DNA of 64,000 bases from Entoloma clypeatum (lineage: Eukaryota > Basidiomycota > Agaricomycetes > Agaricales > Entolomataceae), in NCBI GenBank assembly GCA_963565915.1, contig OY751487.1, positions 1,364,001-1,428,000 of the forward strand, given 5' to 3'. A program made the position numbers and the translations under genes. Shown here in pieces: positions 22,577 to 33,000 of this stretch. Each line of letters starts with the position of its first letter. The stretch's first letter is position 1. Under the pieces are notes generated by a model. The model saw only the letters and a program-made list of their open reading frames with translations, had not been told where the DNA came from and did no database searches.

Positions 22577-22972
22577 TGTTATGCTTAACAAACCGTTCCA
22601 AGGTTCGGGCAGAGTATGCAGGAAAGTGGAAAGGCGAAGAGCAAAGTGATTGCTAAATCTAAGGAATCTACTATAGTACAAGAGGTTTATATAGGTACTG
22701 ACTATAGGCGGTAGCGGATGAGTCAGTACTGCGGAAGGCAGTGCGCATGAGTAAGGCGACTGTGGAAGGCTATGTACAGTGAGTAAGCTGACTGTGGAAA
22801 GTGAGTCAGCGTGGGAGTGAAGTATACTAAAGGGGGTGATGAAGTAATGTAGTGAGTCAGACTGGGAATCGAAGGTTGCGAAGGTAGACATTAGACATAG
22901 TAAGTTCATAAGAGGGCGCCGAGTCGGGCCGATAAGTAAAAGATATGACGTGGTCCTCATACCGTAGAGTCC
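22577..22972 (-). repeat. 3' LTR of gypsy D, main part (remaining 11 bp at 29546-29556)
   Basis: Gypsy C inserted 11 bp from the U3 end of this LTR: AGTCC is present on both sides of C (22968-22972 and 29546-29550), and the final GTAACA lies at 29551-29556. The U3 differs from that of gypsy C, while the R/U5 part is shared. Confidence 0.9.
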
Positions 22973-23347
22973 TGTTACGGACTAACGACTACGGACATAT
23001 AGGCTTACTTTTTCACTTTTACTCATCGGCCCCCGCTTACACATATCATATTATACTTTATTTCCTTTAGTATACTTCGCTCCCGCACTGACTCGCTTTC
23101 CGCAGCTGTCTGACTCATTCCGCAGTCAGCTTACTCATTAGTGCATAGCCTTCCGCAGTCGCCTTACTCATGCGCACTGCCTTCCGCAGTTACTGACTCA
23201 TTCGCTACCGCTCATAGTCAGTACTATATACAGTAAACCTCATGTACCATAGCTACATTCCTTAGATTTAGCAATCACATTGCTCTTCGCCTTTCCATCT
23301 TCCTGCATACTCTGCCCAAACCTTGGAACGGTTTGTTAAGCATAACA
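22973..23347 (+). repeat. 5' LTR of gypsy C
   Basis: The LTR runs TGTTACGGACTAACG to GCATAACA. U3 contains an array at about 23091-23220 with four TTCCGCAG copies alternating with two TGACTCA, one TGACTCG and two TTACTCA sites. TATATA lies near 23226. The predicted transcript start (AGATTTAGCAA at 23264) is about 35 nt downstream. The 3' copy differs by a few substitutions and a 5-bp indel next to the TATA region. Confidence 0.93.
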
Positions 23348-23360
23348 AGTTGCTAAATCT
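23264..23360 (+). promoter_or_regulatory. Self-priming signal of gypsy C (R start and primer-binding site)
   Basis: AGATTTAGCAA at 23264-23274 in the LTR is perfectly complementary to TTGCTAAATCT at 23350-23360, which begins 2 nt after the LTR. In Tf1-like chromoviruses the first 11 nt of the RNA fold back onto such a site and prime reverse transcription. The LTR copy lies about 35 nt after a TATA box, where the transcript should start. D and F keep the same pair. Confidence 0.75.
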
Positions 23361-24138
23361 CGTTAGGTTCGCCCAGAGCAAAGAGAGCAACTACCAGACG
23401 AGTCAAGACGTCGCGCTTCTTTGAAGACTTCACCAGTAACCCATTCAGCACGCCAGAAGCCTGACAGGAGGAGCTAAGTCCTCGAGACAGTATCGATTTT
23501 ACACTCATCCAGCAGTACATCGAATCGGAGATCCGTCGCATCCTACAGCAGGTGCTTGACGAAGAACTAGACAACGATGAGCATCGCCCCCACGGCGAGA
23601 TAGCAGAGAGCATCCATCTTGCTCGGCAACACCAGATCGCGCGTTACAATGCCTGACAGAACGAACTCGAAAGCTTTCCCGTTCAAGAAGGACCTCAGAC
23701 AGGTCGGATCACAGAGATCAGAGAGTTTATCGGTGTCCAGACAACCGTTATCAGAAGATTGATTAGGACGCTCACATCGAGACGTCCCAGAGCCGCATCG
23801 CCACGTCTTACTCGAAGCAGCAGATCTACGCCCACTTCACCACCAACGAGCAACAGACCGAGTATAACTGTTGGGCACGAAACGAGAGACTTGACCCCTT
23901 CTCGCGACCAACAGACGCGCAGGAACAGAGATTCCTTAGAGATCTACAGAGGAAATACCCCGAATGTTTTGCCACCGATTCCGCCGACGAGTCCCCTGAC
24001 GAATTTACTTTTGACTCCGCGCAGTCAGATACCGAACAGACGCCTAGAACAGGGACTGATTTTCAACCCCTACCTGTATCCCGAACCCCATCTTCATCCC
24101 AACAATCCGACACCTCTCCTACTCCGCAGGTTCTAGAT
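23361..24138 (+). pseudogene. Gag N-terminal leader region of gypsy C
   Basis: Between the primer site and the gag ATG lies protein-like sequence shared with D and F. One frame reads SRFFEDFTSNPF, then LSPRDSIDFTLIQQYIESEIRR... and EIAESIHLARQHQIARYN. It has TGA codons after PEA and after YNA, where F has CGA at the corresponding sites. Near 23765 it passes, through a frame change shared by C and D, into the gag frame (IYAHFTTNEQQ..., RPTDAQEQRFLRDLQ...) that runs to 24139. The original Gag was therefore probably much longer than the open frame starting at 24139. Confidence 0.6.
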
Positions 24139-25005
24139 ATGGCAGAAGCACCGACAGTACAAACAATGGATACATCCAAGATCATCAAAGATCCTGGGAT
24201 GTTCAAAGACAGACACACCTTCGACGAGTGGTGGAAAGCCACCAAATTATACATCAGGTTCCAGAAGGGCTTGTCCAACGATCAGAAGATTCTTGCGGTG
24301 TTATCCCGCATGATGGAAGGGTCCAGTAAACACTGGGCCAGCAACAAGTTAGACGACCTTGCCACCGATGGCGAGAACATCACCTGGTTAGGGTTCTCAG
24401 ACGACATCGCTACGCGATTCTCTATTGCCAACAAGTCGGCAGCGGCCAAAGCGAGACTCGAAGTCCTGAAACAGGAGAAACGCACCATCAACGAATTCTT
24501 GGACGAATTCGAAGAGCTCTTGAAGCTGTCAAACCTTGGTGAAGAAACTGGGAAATACATCCTGGAAAAGAACATCAACCACAGAATTTCTGAACAAGTG
24601 GCTAGCGATGGCAAGACATACACTGATTACGCAAAGGAGATCCGAAACAAGGGACGACAGATGGAGGGACATGCATTAGTCATCCGAGGGGGTGGCGACA
24701 CACGCACCGGATCGGGTACCACTTATGGTGGTCAAGGCAAAGCCATGGAGATCGACAAAGCAGGAGTAGCCCGTTGCTACAACTGTCAGCGCTTTGGTCA
24801 CCTTGCCAAAGACTGCAAAGCCCCAAAGAAGAAAGATGGTCGTAAGTGTTTCAACTGCGACCAAGAAGGACATATCGCGCGCAACTGCCGCAAGCCGAAG
24901 AAGAACTCTGGAAAGATTAGGAAGGTGTCTGATGGAGATACCGATGATGATGAAACCATCACCATAGAGACCAATGAGAAGGATTTTCCCGAAGGGTCCG
25001 ATTAA
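24139..25005 (+). CDS. Gypsy C Gag (capsid/nucleocapsid)
   Basis: This is a 288-residue open frame from the ATG at 24139. It has a retrotransposon Gag core (FDEWWKATKLYIRFQKG, SKHWASNKL, ARLEVLKQEKRTINEFLDEFEELL) and then two CCHC zinc knuckles, CYNCQRFGHLAKDC and CFNCDQEGHIARNC (about residues 213-252). The end is Lys-rich then acidic. Gag would form particles and package the element RNA. The gag frame extends upstream without a start codon to a TAG at 23764, so this ATG may be a secondary start. Gypsy D has a collinear gag of identical length at 34079-34945. Confidence 0.88.
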   Translation: MAEAPTVQTMDTSKIIKDPGMFKDRHTFDEWWKATKLYIRFQKGLSNDQKILAVLSRMMEGSSKHWASNKLDDLATDGENITWLGFSDDIATRFSIANKSAAAKARLEVLKQEKRTINEFLDEFEELLKLSNLGEETGKYILEKNINHRISEQVASDGKTYTDYAKEIRNKGRQMEGHALVIRGGGDTRTGSGTTYGGQGKAMEIDKAGVARCYNCQRFGHLAKDCKAPKKKDGRKCFNCDQEGHIARNCRKPKKNSGKIRKVSDGDTDDDETITIETNEKDFPEGSD

Positions 25006-25046
25006 ACGACGCTAAGTCGCGACCCTTATCCATTAAACGAACTCAC

Positions 25047-28000
25047 TTGCCTGGTGCAGCTACAGACAATATAACTTATGTTATCCCTGCAAAGCGAGCC
25101 GTTGCGTCAACTAAGATTGTCAAGGGAGATAAACCTCCGAAACGACGAGAGATCAAGCTGCAAGCTCAGATCAAAACACGACGAGGACCAAAGGCCATTC
25201 GACCCGAGGTTGATAGCGGATGTGAACGCACATGTATCCATCCCAGAATAGTACGCGAACAGAACCTTCCCACACGTGGAATAAAGCCCATATCAATCCT
25301 AAATGCGGATGGATCGCCGAACCGACAACAGAAAGCAGAAAAACTTGCCGAAGTCAAGCTGGACTTAGGAACACACCAGGAAACCATGGAAGCAATGGTA
25401 TTGGACATTGGGAGAACGGACATGCTTCTGGGACATGACTGGTTGGTGCACCACAACCCCACAATCAATTGGACGACCGGCGCTGTAACATTCAACCGGT
25501 GCCCATCAACATGTCAAACCAAACACTCGGATTTCAGGGTTAACCTTAATGGTCGCAAACATCGGGTTCGCATGGTGGAAGTACGAGACAAGGACGCGCC
25601 CAAGAAATCGGATCAGAAATGGAAGCCCGGAGACCCCATATTGGAAGCAGTTACTCCCACACCACCTCCCACAACCAAACGACCCTCATACGTTGAACGT
25701 TTTGCCCATCTCTTTGAAAAAGAAAACTTTGACAAGATCCCAAAGGAAAGAGAATGGGACCACGGCATTGAACTTACACCGGACGCACCAAAGGAGCTAG
25801 GAGGAAACACGTATCCTATGACCCAAAAGGAGCAAGAAGAACTGGACGAATTCATCGATGAAGGCCTGGCAACCGGAAAGATCCGACCGTCCAAATCCCC
25901 TTATGCATCACCCTGCTTCTTCATTAACAAGAAAGACGGTTCCAAACGATTGGTACAGGATTATCGCACGGTCAATAAATTCACGGTTAAGGACAAATTC
26001 CCACTCCCACGCATCAACGACCTCTTGGATGTATTGAAGGACGCAGTCTACTTCAACAAAATGGACATCATGTGGGGATACAATAACGTGCGGATTAAGA
26101 AGGGTGACGAATGGAAAGCCGCCTTCCTGACCAGCCGAGGATTGTTTGAACCATTGGTCATGTTTTTCGGTCTCTGCAACTCCCCGGGAACGTTCTCTCG
26201 GATGATGGCCAGCCTATTCAGGGATCAGATCCGTCGGCGCATCTGTGTGATTTACATGGATGACATAGTGGTTATTGGTAAAACCAAGGAAGAACTCGCC
26301 CGGAACACCGAAGAGATCTTGCAGATTCTGTCAGACAATGACCTGTTAAAGGAGAAGAAGTGTCTTTGGGAAGTAACGAAATGCCCCATATTGGGATATG
26401 TCGTTGGAGAAGGACGTGTTGAGATGGAAACTGAAAAGGTGGACACAATCCGGAACTGGCGAGTACCCACATCAAAAAAGGAAGTCCAGAGGTTCCTGGG
26501 ATTTGCCAATTTTTATCGACGCTTCATTGAAGGATACTCAAACATCGCAAAACCACTCACAACACTTACGGGAAATACAGCATTCACGTGGGGACCAGCG
26601 GCGCAAGAAGCATTTGAAGGTCTCATATGGGCAATCACGACGGCACCAGTCTTGGCATTGCCCAAACTGGACGGACAGTTCAGGGTCGAAACAGATGCAT
26701 CGGGTTATGCAATTGGAGCGGTACTTTCACAGAAACAAGACGACAAGTGGCATCCTATCGCGTTCTTGTCGCGGACCATGTCCACGGCCGAACAGAATTA
26801 CGAGATATATGACAAGGAACTCTTGGCAGTCATGGAAGCACTGAAGGACTGGCGACATTATCGACTTGAAGCCAAGGAACGTTTTGAGATCTTAACCGAT
26901 CACAAAAACCTGGAGTATTTCCGGCGTCCTCAGGACCTAAACCAACAACAGAGGTGCTGGAAGATGAAGTTACAAGACTATGACTTCGAATTGCGACATG
27001 TACCTGGGAAGACAAACGCGAAAGCAGACATCCTGTCACGTTTACCCTGGTATGAGACGGAACTCGAGCCGCAGGACAGCGACCAAATGCTCAAGGAGGG
27101 GCTATTTTTGAAATGATTGGAATCAGAAGATGTGATACAAATGGAGATGTTCACGGAGGAACAATTCTTTGAAGGGGGTGAAACATCTGATTCCATCAAA
27201 ATCGGGAACATCACAACCATCGAAAACCCATGGATCGCATGCATCAAGGCCTCAAATCGCATGGAGACAGAAGTAGCCCAGGGTCTGAAGAAGAATCCTC
27301 ACTGGTACCAGCAGGAAAATGGCATCACCTACGCAGGAGAACGAGTCTATGTTCCACCAGACCCACAATTGCGCCAAGAACTGATGTTTGAAGCGCACGA
27401 CGCACCAGTGGCAGGACATCCAGGACAATATCGAACACATGAACTCCTCACTCGCACCTACTGGTGGCCCACCATCCTACATGACGTAAAGAAGTATGTG
27501 AAAGGATGTGACACCTGTCAACGTAACAAGATCAGCCGCCAAAGGAGACACGCCCCTCTACACCCTAACGCCGCGCCAAGTCAACCATGGGAAGACATAG
27601 GGATTGACGTCGTGGGACCAATACCAGAATCTGATGGGAAGAACACAATTCTGGTCATCACGGACAGACATTCAAAGATGCTTCATCTCATCCCAACAAC
27701 CGTGGAACTATCGGCTGAAGGATTAGCCAAGATCTATCGGGACCAGATATGGAAGCTTCATGGGATCCCTAAGAAGATCATTAGTGACAGAGGACCACAG
27801 TTCGCCGCGAAGTTCATGGAGATACTTTGCCGCATGTTGGGAATCAAGAGAAACCTGTCCACTGCATACCATCCACAAACTGATGGACAAGCCGAATGAT
27901 CGCATCAGGAAACCGAGGTGTTCTTACGAAACTTTGTCAACCATCTACAAGATGATTGGGCGGAATGGATCGCAATCGCAGAATTCCAGTACAATGACAA

Positions 28001-28652
28001 AGAACATCAGGCGACAAAGTACACACCATTCTATCTCAACTACAGTCTGCATCCTTGGAAGGGAGAACTTGTGTTGGAAGACACCAATCCAGCGGCAAAC
28101 GACTTCTTGAAAAAACTCAAACAGGCACAAGAAGAAGCCAACGCAGCACTGAAACAGGCCCAGGATCAGATGAAGAAGACAGTTGACACATGACGAAGCC
28201 TGTCTCGGAATTACCACATCGGAGACAAGGTGTGGCTGGAAGGGACTAACATCAGGACTGATCGCCCCTCAAAGAAACTTGACGCCCTCCGACACGGACC
28301 GTTCAAAGTCCTAGAGAAGAAAGGAGCTAGCGCATACCGTCTTGATCTTCCCAAAACCTGGAAGATGATCCACCCTGTGTTCAACGAGACCCTGTTATCA
28401 CCATACGAAACCCCGAAGTATGCCATTCAGAAAAAGAAGCCAGCCCCTGATCCGATCATCGTCGAAGGACGAGAAGAATACCATGTCTCCACGATCCTGG
28501 ACTCTCGGAAATTCTGTGGAAAGATCCAGTACCTTGTCCAATGGGAAGGGTATTGCCCAGAAGAGAACACATGGGAACCTCGGACTAATGTTCAGAACGC
28601 TCAAGACTTGATCCGAGATTTTCATCGGCAAAATCCATCGGGTCCACGATAA
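25047..28652 (+). pseudogene. Gypsy C pol: protease, RT, RNase H, integrase, chromodomain; three TGA stops
   Basis: Pol lies in the -1 frame relative to gag and is open back into the gag end; there is no ATG. Domains: aspartic protease (EVDSGCERTCIHPRIV near 25210), RT (SPCFFINKKDGSKRLVQDYR, IYMDDIVVIGK near 26250), RNase H (ETDASGYAIGAVLS), integrase HHCC (HDAPVAGHPGQ...CDTCQRN), DDE core (DVVGPIPESDGK, SDRGPQF) and a chromodomain (EEYHVSTILDSR...YLVQWEGY...NTWEPRTNV, 28470-28600). TGA codons at 27114, 27897 and 28191 interrupt one continuous frame. At those sites gypsy D has arginine CGG, CGA and CGG. Otherwise well preserved. Confidence 0.93.
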
Positions 28653-28769
28653 AAGAACAAACTTTGAGAACCATTTTCCACATCGACTTCTGTCACATCG
28701 AGTTCCCCGCTCCAACTCTTCTCGCCCAACACGCCGTTCTTCTTATACCTTTCGAATATCATTTCCGCC

Positions 28770-29138
28770 ATGTCCAACATCACCGCCGCCTCCACCGATG
28801 CTTCCGATATCAACCCCACCATCACCACCCTCATCGGAGAAGTGCTCTCCATGCGCGACCAGATCCATGCGCTCGAAACCTCCGTCGCCGACATCCTCCA
28901 CCAGCAGATGCATATCCGCCTTCATACCCTCTCCGATTTACCAACCGCCCCCACCGCTGAGGAGAAGCTCATCCTCAAAAACTATACCAACACCCTTGCT
29001 GTCGAGAATCGACGCCTTCGCCTCGCCGTTCGAGGTTTAGAGTTTGCCACGGCGGTAAACGATGAACTGATAAAGGATTGGGGTAACCGAGTTGACCCTG
29101 CCTGGGCCGATCCAAATGGCAACGATGGATGGGAGTAG
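28770..29138 (+). CDS. Gypsy C accessory ORF (122 aa), downstream of chromodomain
   Basis: I do not recognise this family. The ORF begins about 120 bp after pol and ends about 35 bp before the 3' LTR. It is Ser/Thr-rich at the N-terminus, then largely helical by composition (SMRDQIHALETSVADILHQQMHIRLHTL; EKLILKNYTNTLAVENRRLRLAVRGLEF), suggesting a coiled coil. It ends in an acidic, Trp-containing tail. Versions at 48646-49017 (intact, gypsy F) and 29591-29961 (frameshifted, gypsy D) show it is a real, maintained gene. By hand alignment 77 of 122 residues match F, far fewer than in pol. There is no signal peptide or membrane segment, so an envelope-like role is unlikely. Confidence 0.75.
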   Translation: MSNITAASTDASDINPTITTLIGEVLSMRDQIHALETSVADILHQQMHIRLHTLSDLPTAPTAEEKLILKNYTNTLAVENRRLRLAVRGLEFATAVNDELIKDWGNRVDPAWADPNGNDGWE

Positions 29139-29175
29139 GTAGTCTGTGAGGACACAGACCTTGAGGAGGGGAACA

Positions 29176-29545
29176 TGTTACGGACTAACGACTACGGACG
29201 TATACGCTTACTTTTTCACTTATACTCATCGGCCCCCGCTTACACATATCGTATTATACTTTATTTCCTTTAGTATACTTCGCTCCCGCGCTGACTCGCT
29301 TTCCGCAGCTGTCTGACTCATTCCGCAGTCAGCTTACTCATTAGTGCATAGCCTTCCGCAGTCGCCTTACTCATGTGCACTGCCTTCCGCAGTTACTGAC
29401 TCATTCGCTACCACTCATAGTCAGTACTATATAAACCTCATGTACCATAGCTACATTCCTTAGATTTAGCAATCACATTGCTCTTCGCCTTTCCATCTTC
29501 CTGCATACTCTGCCCAAACCTTGGAACGGTTTGTTACGCATAACA
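29176..29545 (+). repeat. 3' LTR of gypsy C
   Basis: The LTR runs TGTTACGGACTAACG to ACGCATAACA, 370 bp, preceded by the purine tract TTGAGGAGGGGAACA and followed by the AGTCC duplication. Several of its differences from the 5' copy are at CpG sites (for example GCGCACTG versus GTGCACTG). Confidence 0.93.
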
Positions 29546-29590
29546 AGTCCGTAACATGTTCCCCTCTCCAAGCTCTGCGTCCTCACAGAG

Positions 29591-29961
29591 TCACTGTCCC
29601 CATCCCTTGTTGTTGCCGGGATCGGACCAGTTTGGACTCTCCTTGAGGCTCCAATCATATATCAACTCCTCGTTGATGGCTACGGCGAGTTCGAGGCCTT
29701 TGATAGCCAGTTGGATACGTCGATTCTCAATCACGAGGGTGCTGGTGTAATTTCCGAGAATTTGTTTTTCCTCGGGACTCGGGGGACAGGTAGGTTGGAC
29801 AGCGAGTGAAGCCGGATATGCATCTGGCAATGGAGGAGGTCGGCAAGGGAAGTTTTGAGGGCATGGATTTGGTCTCTCATGGAGAGTGCTTTGTTCATGA
29901 GGGCAGCGATGGCGGGGTTGATGTCGGTGGTGGAGGTGGAGGTAACGGTGGTGTTGGACAT
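29591..29961 (-). pseudogene. Gypsy D accessory ORF, frameshifted
   Basis: This is the D version of the accessory protein. It begins MSNTTVTSTSTTDINPAIAALM and matches F closely up to LHSLSNLP. A small length change near 29785-29795 then shifts the frame; the remainder (PEEKQILGNYTSTLVIENRRI ... NWSDPGNNKGWGQ) continues in a second frame to 29591. The gene sits between the D chromodomain and its 3' LTR purine tract, the same position as in C and F. Confidence 0.75.
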
Positions 29962-30095
29962 GGCGGCGAGGATGGTTGAGAGATAGAAGAAGAAGGGGGA
30001 GGCTATATTGGGCAGGGAAAAGGACTAGAGCGGGGAACTCGGTGTGTGGTTGACTGATGAGGTCGATACTTGTCATGGATTCCGAGAGCTGTCTT

Positions 30096-33000
30096 TTATT
30101 GTGGGCGAGACGGGTTCTGCCGATGGAAATCACAGATCAAATCTTGAGCGTTCTGAACATTAGCTCGAGGTTCCCATGTGTTCTCTTCTGGACCATATCC
30201 TTCCCACTGGACGAGGTACTGGATCTTTCCGCAATACTTTCGAGAGTCTAGGATCGTAGACACATGGTACTCTTCTCGTCCTTCGACGATGATCGGATCA
30301 GGGGCTGGTTTCTTTTTCTGGATGGCATACTTCGGAATTTCATATGGTGACAACAGGGTCTCGTTGAACACAGGGTGAATCATCTTCCAAGTCTTTGGAA
30401 GATCAAGAAGATATGCACTAGCTCCTTTCTTCTCTAGGACTTTGAATGGTCCATGTCGGAGTGCATCGAGTTTCTTTGAGGGGCGATCAGTCCTGATGTT
30501 AGTCCCTTCCAGCCACACCTTGTCTCCGATGCGGTAGTTCCGAGACGGACTTCGCCGTGTGTCAACTGTCTTCTTCATCTGATCCTGTGCTTGTTTCAGC
30601 ACTGCATTGGCTTCTTCTCGTTCCTGTTTGAGCTTTTTCAAGAAGTCGTTGGCAGCCGGATTGATATCTTCTAACACGAGCTCTCCCTTCCACGGATGTA
30701 AACCGTAGTTGAGGTAGAATGGGGTGTGCTTCGTCGCCTGATGTTCTTTGTCATTGTACTGGAACTCTGCAATTGCAATCCACTCAGCCCAATCATCCTG
30801 TAGATGGTTGACAAAGTTTCGTAAGAACACTTCCGTTTCCTGATGCGATCGCTCGGCCTGTCCATCAGTCTGTGGGTGGTATGCGGTGGACAGGTTCCTC
30901 TTGATCCCTAGCATGCGGCAGAGTATCTCCATGAACTTCGCAGCGAACTGTGGTCCCCTATCGCTGATGATCTTCTTGGGGATTCCATGAAGCTTCCATA
31001 TCTGATCCCGATAGATCTTGGCTAATCCTTCAGCCGATAGTTCCACGGTTGTCAGAATGAGGTGAAGCATCTTTGAATGTCTATCTGTGATGACCAGGAT
31101 TGCGTTTTTTCCATCAGATTCTGGTATTGGTCCCACGACGTCGATTCCTATGTCTTCCCATGGGTGACTTGGTGCTGCATGGGGATGTAGCGGAGCATGT
31201 CGCTTTTGTCAGTTAATCTTGTTGTGTTGACAAGTGTCGCAACCCTTCACGTACTTCTTCACATCATGCAGTATGGTAGGCCACCAGTAGGTGCGAGTGA
31301 GGAGTTCATGTGTCCGGTACTGTCCTGGATGTCCAGCCACTGGTGCATCATGTGACTCGAACATCAATTCTTGTCGTAATTGTGGATATGGCGGGACATA
31401 GACTCGTTCTCCTGCATAGGTGATCCCATTCTCCTGTTGATACCAATGAGGATTCTTTTTTAGGCCCTGCGCTACTTCTGTCTCCATGCGGTTCGAAGCC
31501 TTGATGCGTGCGATCCATGGGTTTTCAATGGTTGTGATGTTTCCAATTTTGATGGAATCAGATGTCTCACCCCCTTCAAAGAATTGCTCCTCCGTGAACA
31601 TCTCCATTTGTACCACATCTTCTGATTCCAACCGTTTCAAGAATAGTCCCTCCTTGAGCATTTGGTCACTGTCCTGTGGTTCGAGTTCCGCTTCATACCA
31701 GGGTAAGCGTGACAGGATGTCCGCTTTCGCATTGGTCTTGCTGGGCACATGCCGTAATTCGAAGTCATAGTCTTGTAACTTCATTTTCCAGCGTTGCTGT
31801 CGTTGATTCAGGTCCTGAGGACGACGGAAATATTCCAGGTTCTTGTGATCGGTCAAGATTTCGAAATGTTCCCTGGCTTCGAGCAGATAGTGTCTCCAAT
31901 CTTTTAACGCTTCCACGACCGCCAGAAGTTCCTTGTCGTATATCTCGTAATTCTGTTTGGCCGCGGACATGGTCCGCGACAAGAACACGATGGGGTGCCA
32001 TTTGTTGTCTTGCTTCTGAGAGAGTACTGCTCCAATTGCATAGCCCGATGCATCGGTTTCAACCCTGAACTGTCCCTCTGGTTTTGATAATGCCAAGACT
32101 GGTGCCGATGTAATTGCCCGTATGAGACCTTCAAAGGCTTGTTGCTCTGTTGGTCCCCAAGTAAATGCTGTACTGCCTGTGAGCGCGGTGAGAGGTTTTG
32201 CGATGTTTGAGTACCCTTCAATAAAACGTCGATAGAAGTTAGCAAATCCAAGGAACTTCTGAACTTCCTTTTTTGATGTGGGTGCTCGCCAGTTTCGAAT
32301 TGTATCCACCTTCTCAGTTTCCATTAATGAAATACCCGACGTAGGCAGCCCAAAGGGCGCTCAAGACGTATCGGTATGAAGGCATAGTGGAAGCTCTACT
32401 GACCTGGTTAAGAGTAACTATAGAGAATCTAGAAGCTATACTAGCTGGTTAGTTAACTCAGAGAACTGGGGTGTTCAAGAAGTTAGGATTCATCGTACTA
32501 AATACATGGGTATTTATACTAATCCAATATGCGCACGGACCATTGTACAAACAATGCATAAACAAGTCATGCGTCCGTGGTTGTACCATAAACTCACATA
32601 TATGGTAATAGTGACTTATAGTGACTTCCTGTGACAAGCACATGGTGCGACATATCTGGCGATATGTTCAACATCCATCTCAACATGTCCCTCACCAATC
32701 ACATATCCCAATATAGGACATTTTGTTACTTCCCATAAACACTTCTTCTCATTTAGGAACAAATCATTGTCCGATAGGATCTGTAGGATTTCTTTGGTGT
32801 TTCGCGCGAGTTCTTCCTTGCTTTTACCGATAACCACGATGTCATCCATGTAGATCACGCAGATACGTCGGCGAATCTGGTCACGGAATAGACTAGCCAT
32901 CATTCGAGAGAACGTTCCCGGGGAGTTGCAAAGACCGAAAAACATGACCAATGGTTCGAACAATCCTCGACTGGTGAGGAAGGCAGCTTTCCATTCATCG

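Larger units (their letters stand above)
22973..29545 (+). mobile_element. Ty3/gypsy C, full length with two LTRs
   Basis: This 6573-bp chromovirus has LTRs at 22973-23347 (375 bp) and 29176-29545 (370 bp) and a 5-bp duplication AGTCC. The order is leader, gag with two zinc knuckles, pol with a C-terminal chromodomain, a 122-codon accessory ORF, and the purine tract GAGGAGGGGAACA before the 3' LTR. It inserted into the 3' LTR of its relative D. Pol has three TGA stops, so it is not autonomous now. Confidence 0.95.

Noticed and set aside
22466..22960. Minus-strand 164-codon ORF
   Set aside because: It is a gypsy D-type LTR read through. The same ORF recurs in each D/F-type LTR (43175-43645, 48054-48713, 57603-58289) and decays with it.
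28664..28960. His/Pro-rich plus-strand ORF overlapping the accessory gene
   Set aside because: It is out of frame with the accessory ORF that is conserved in C, D and F, and is itself not conserved in the other copies.
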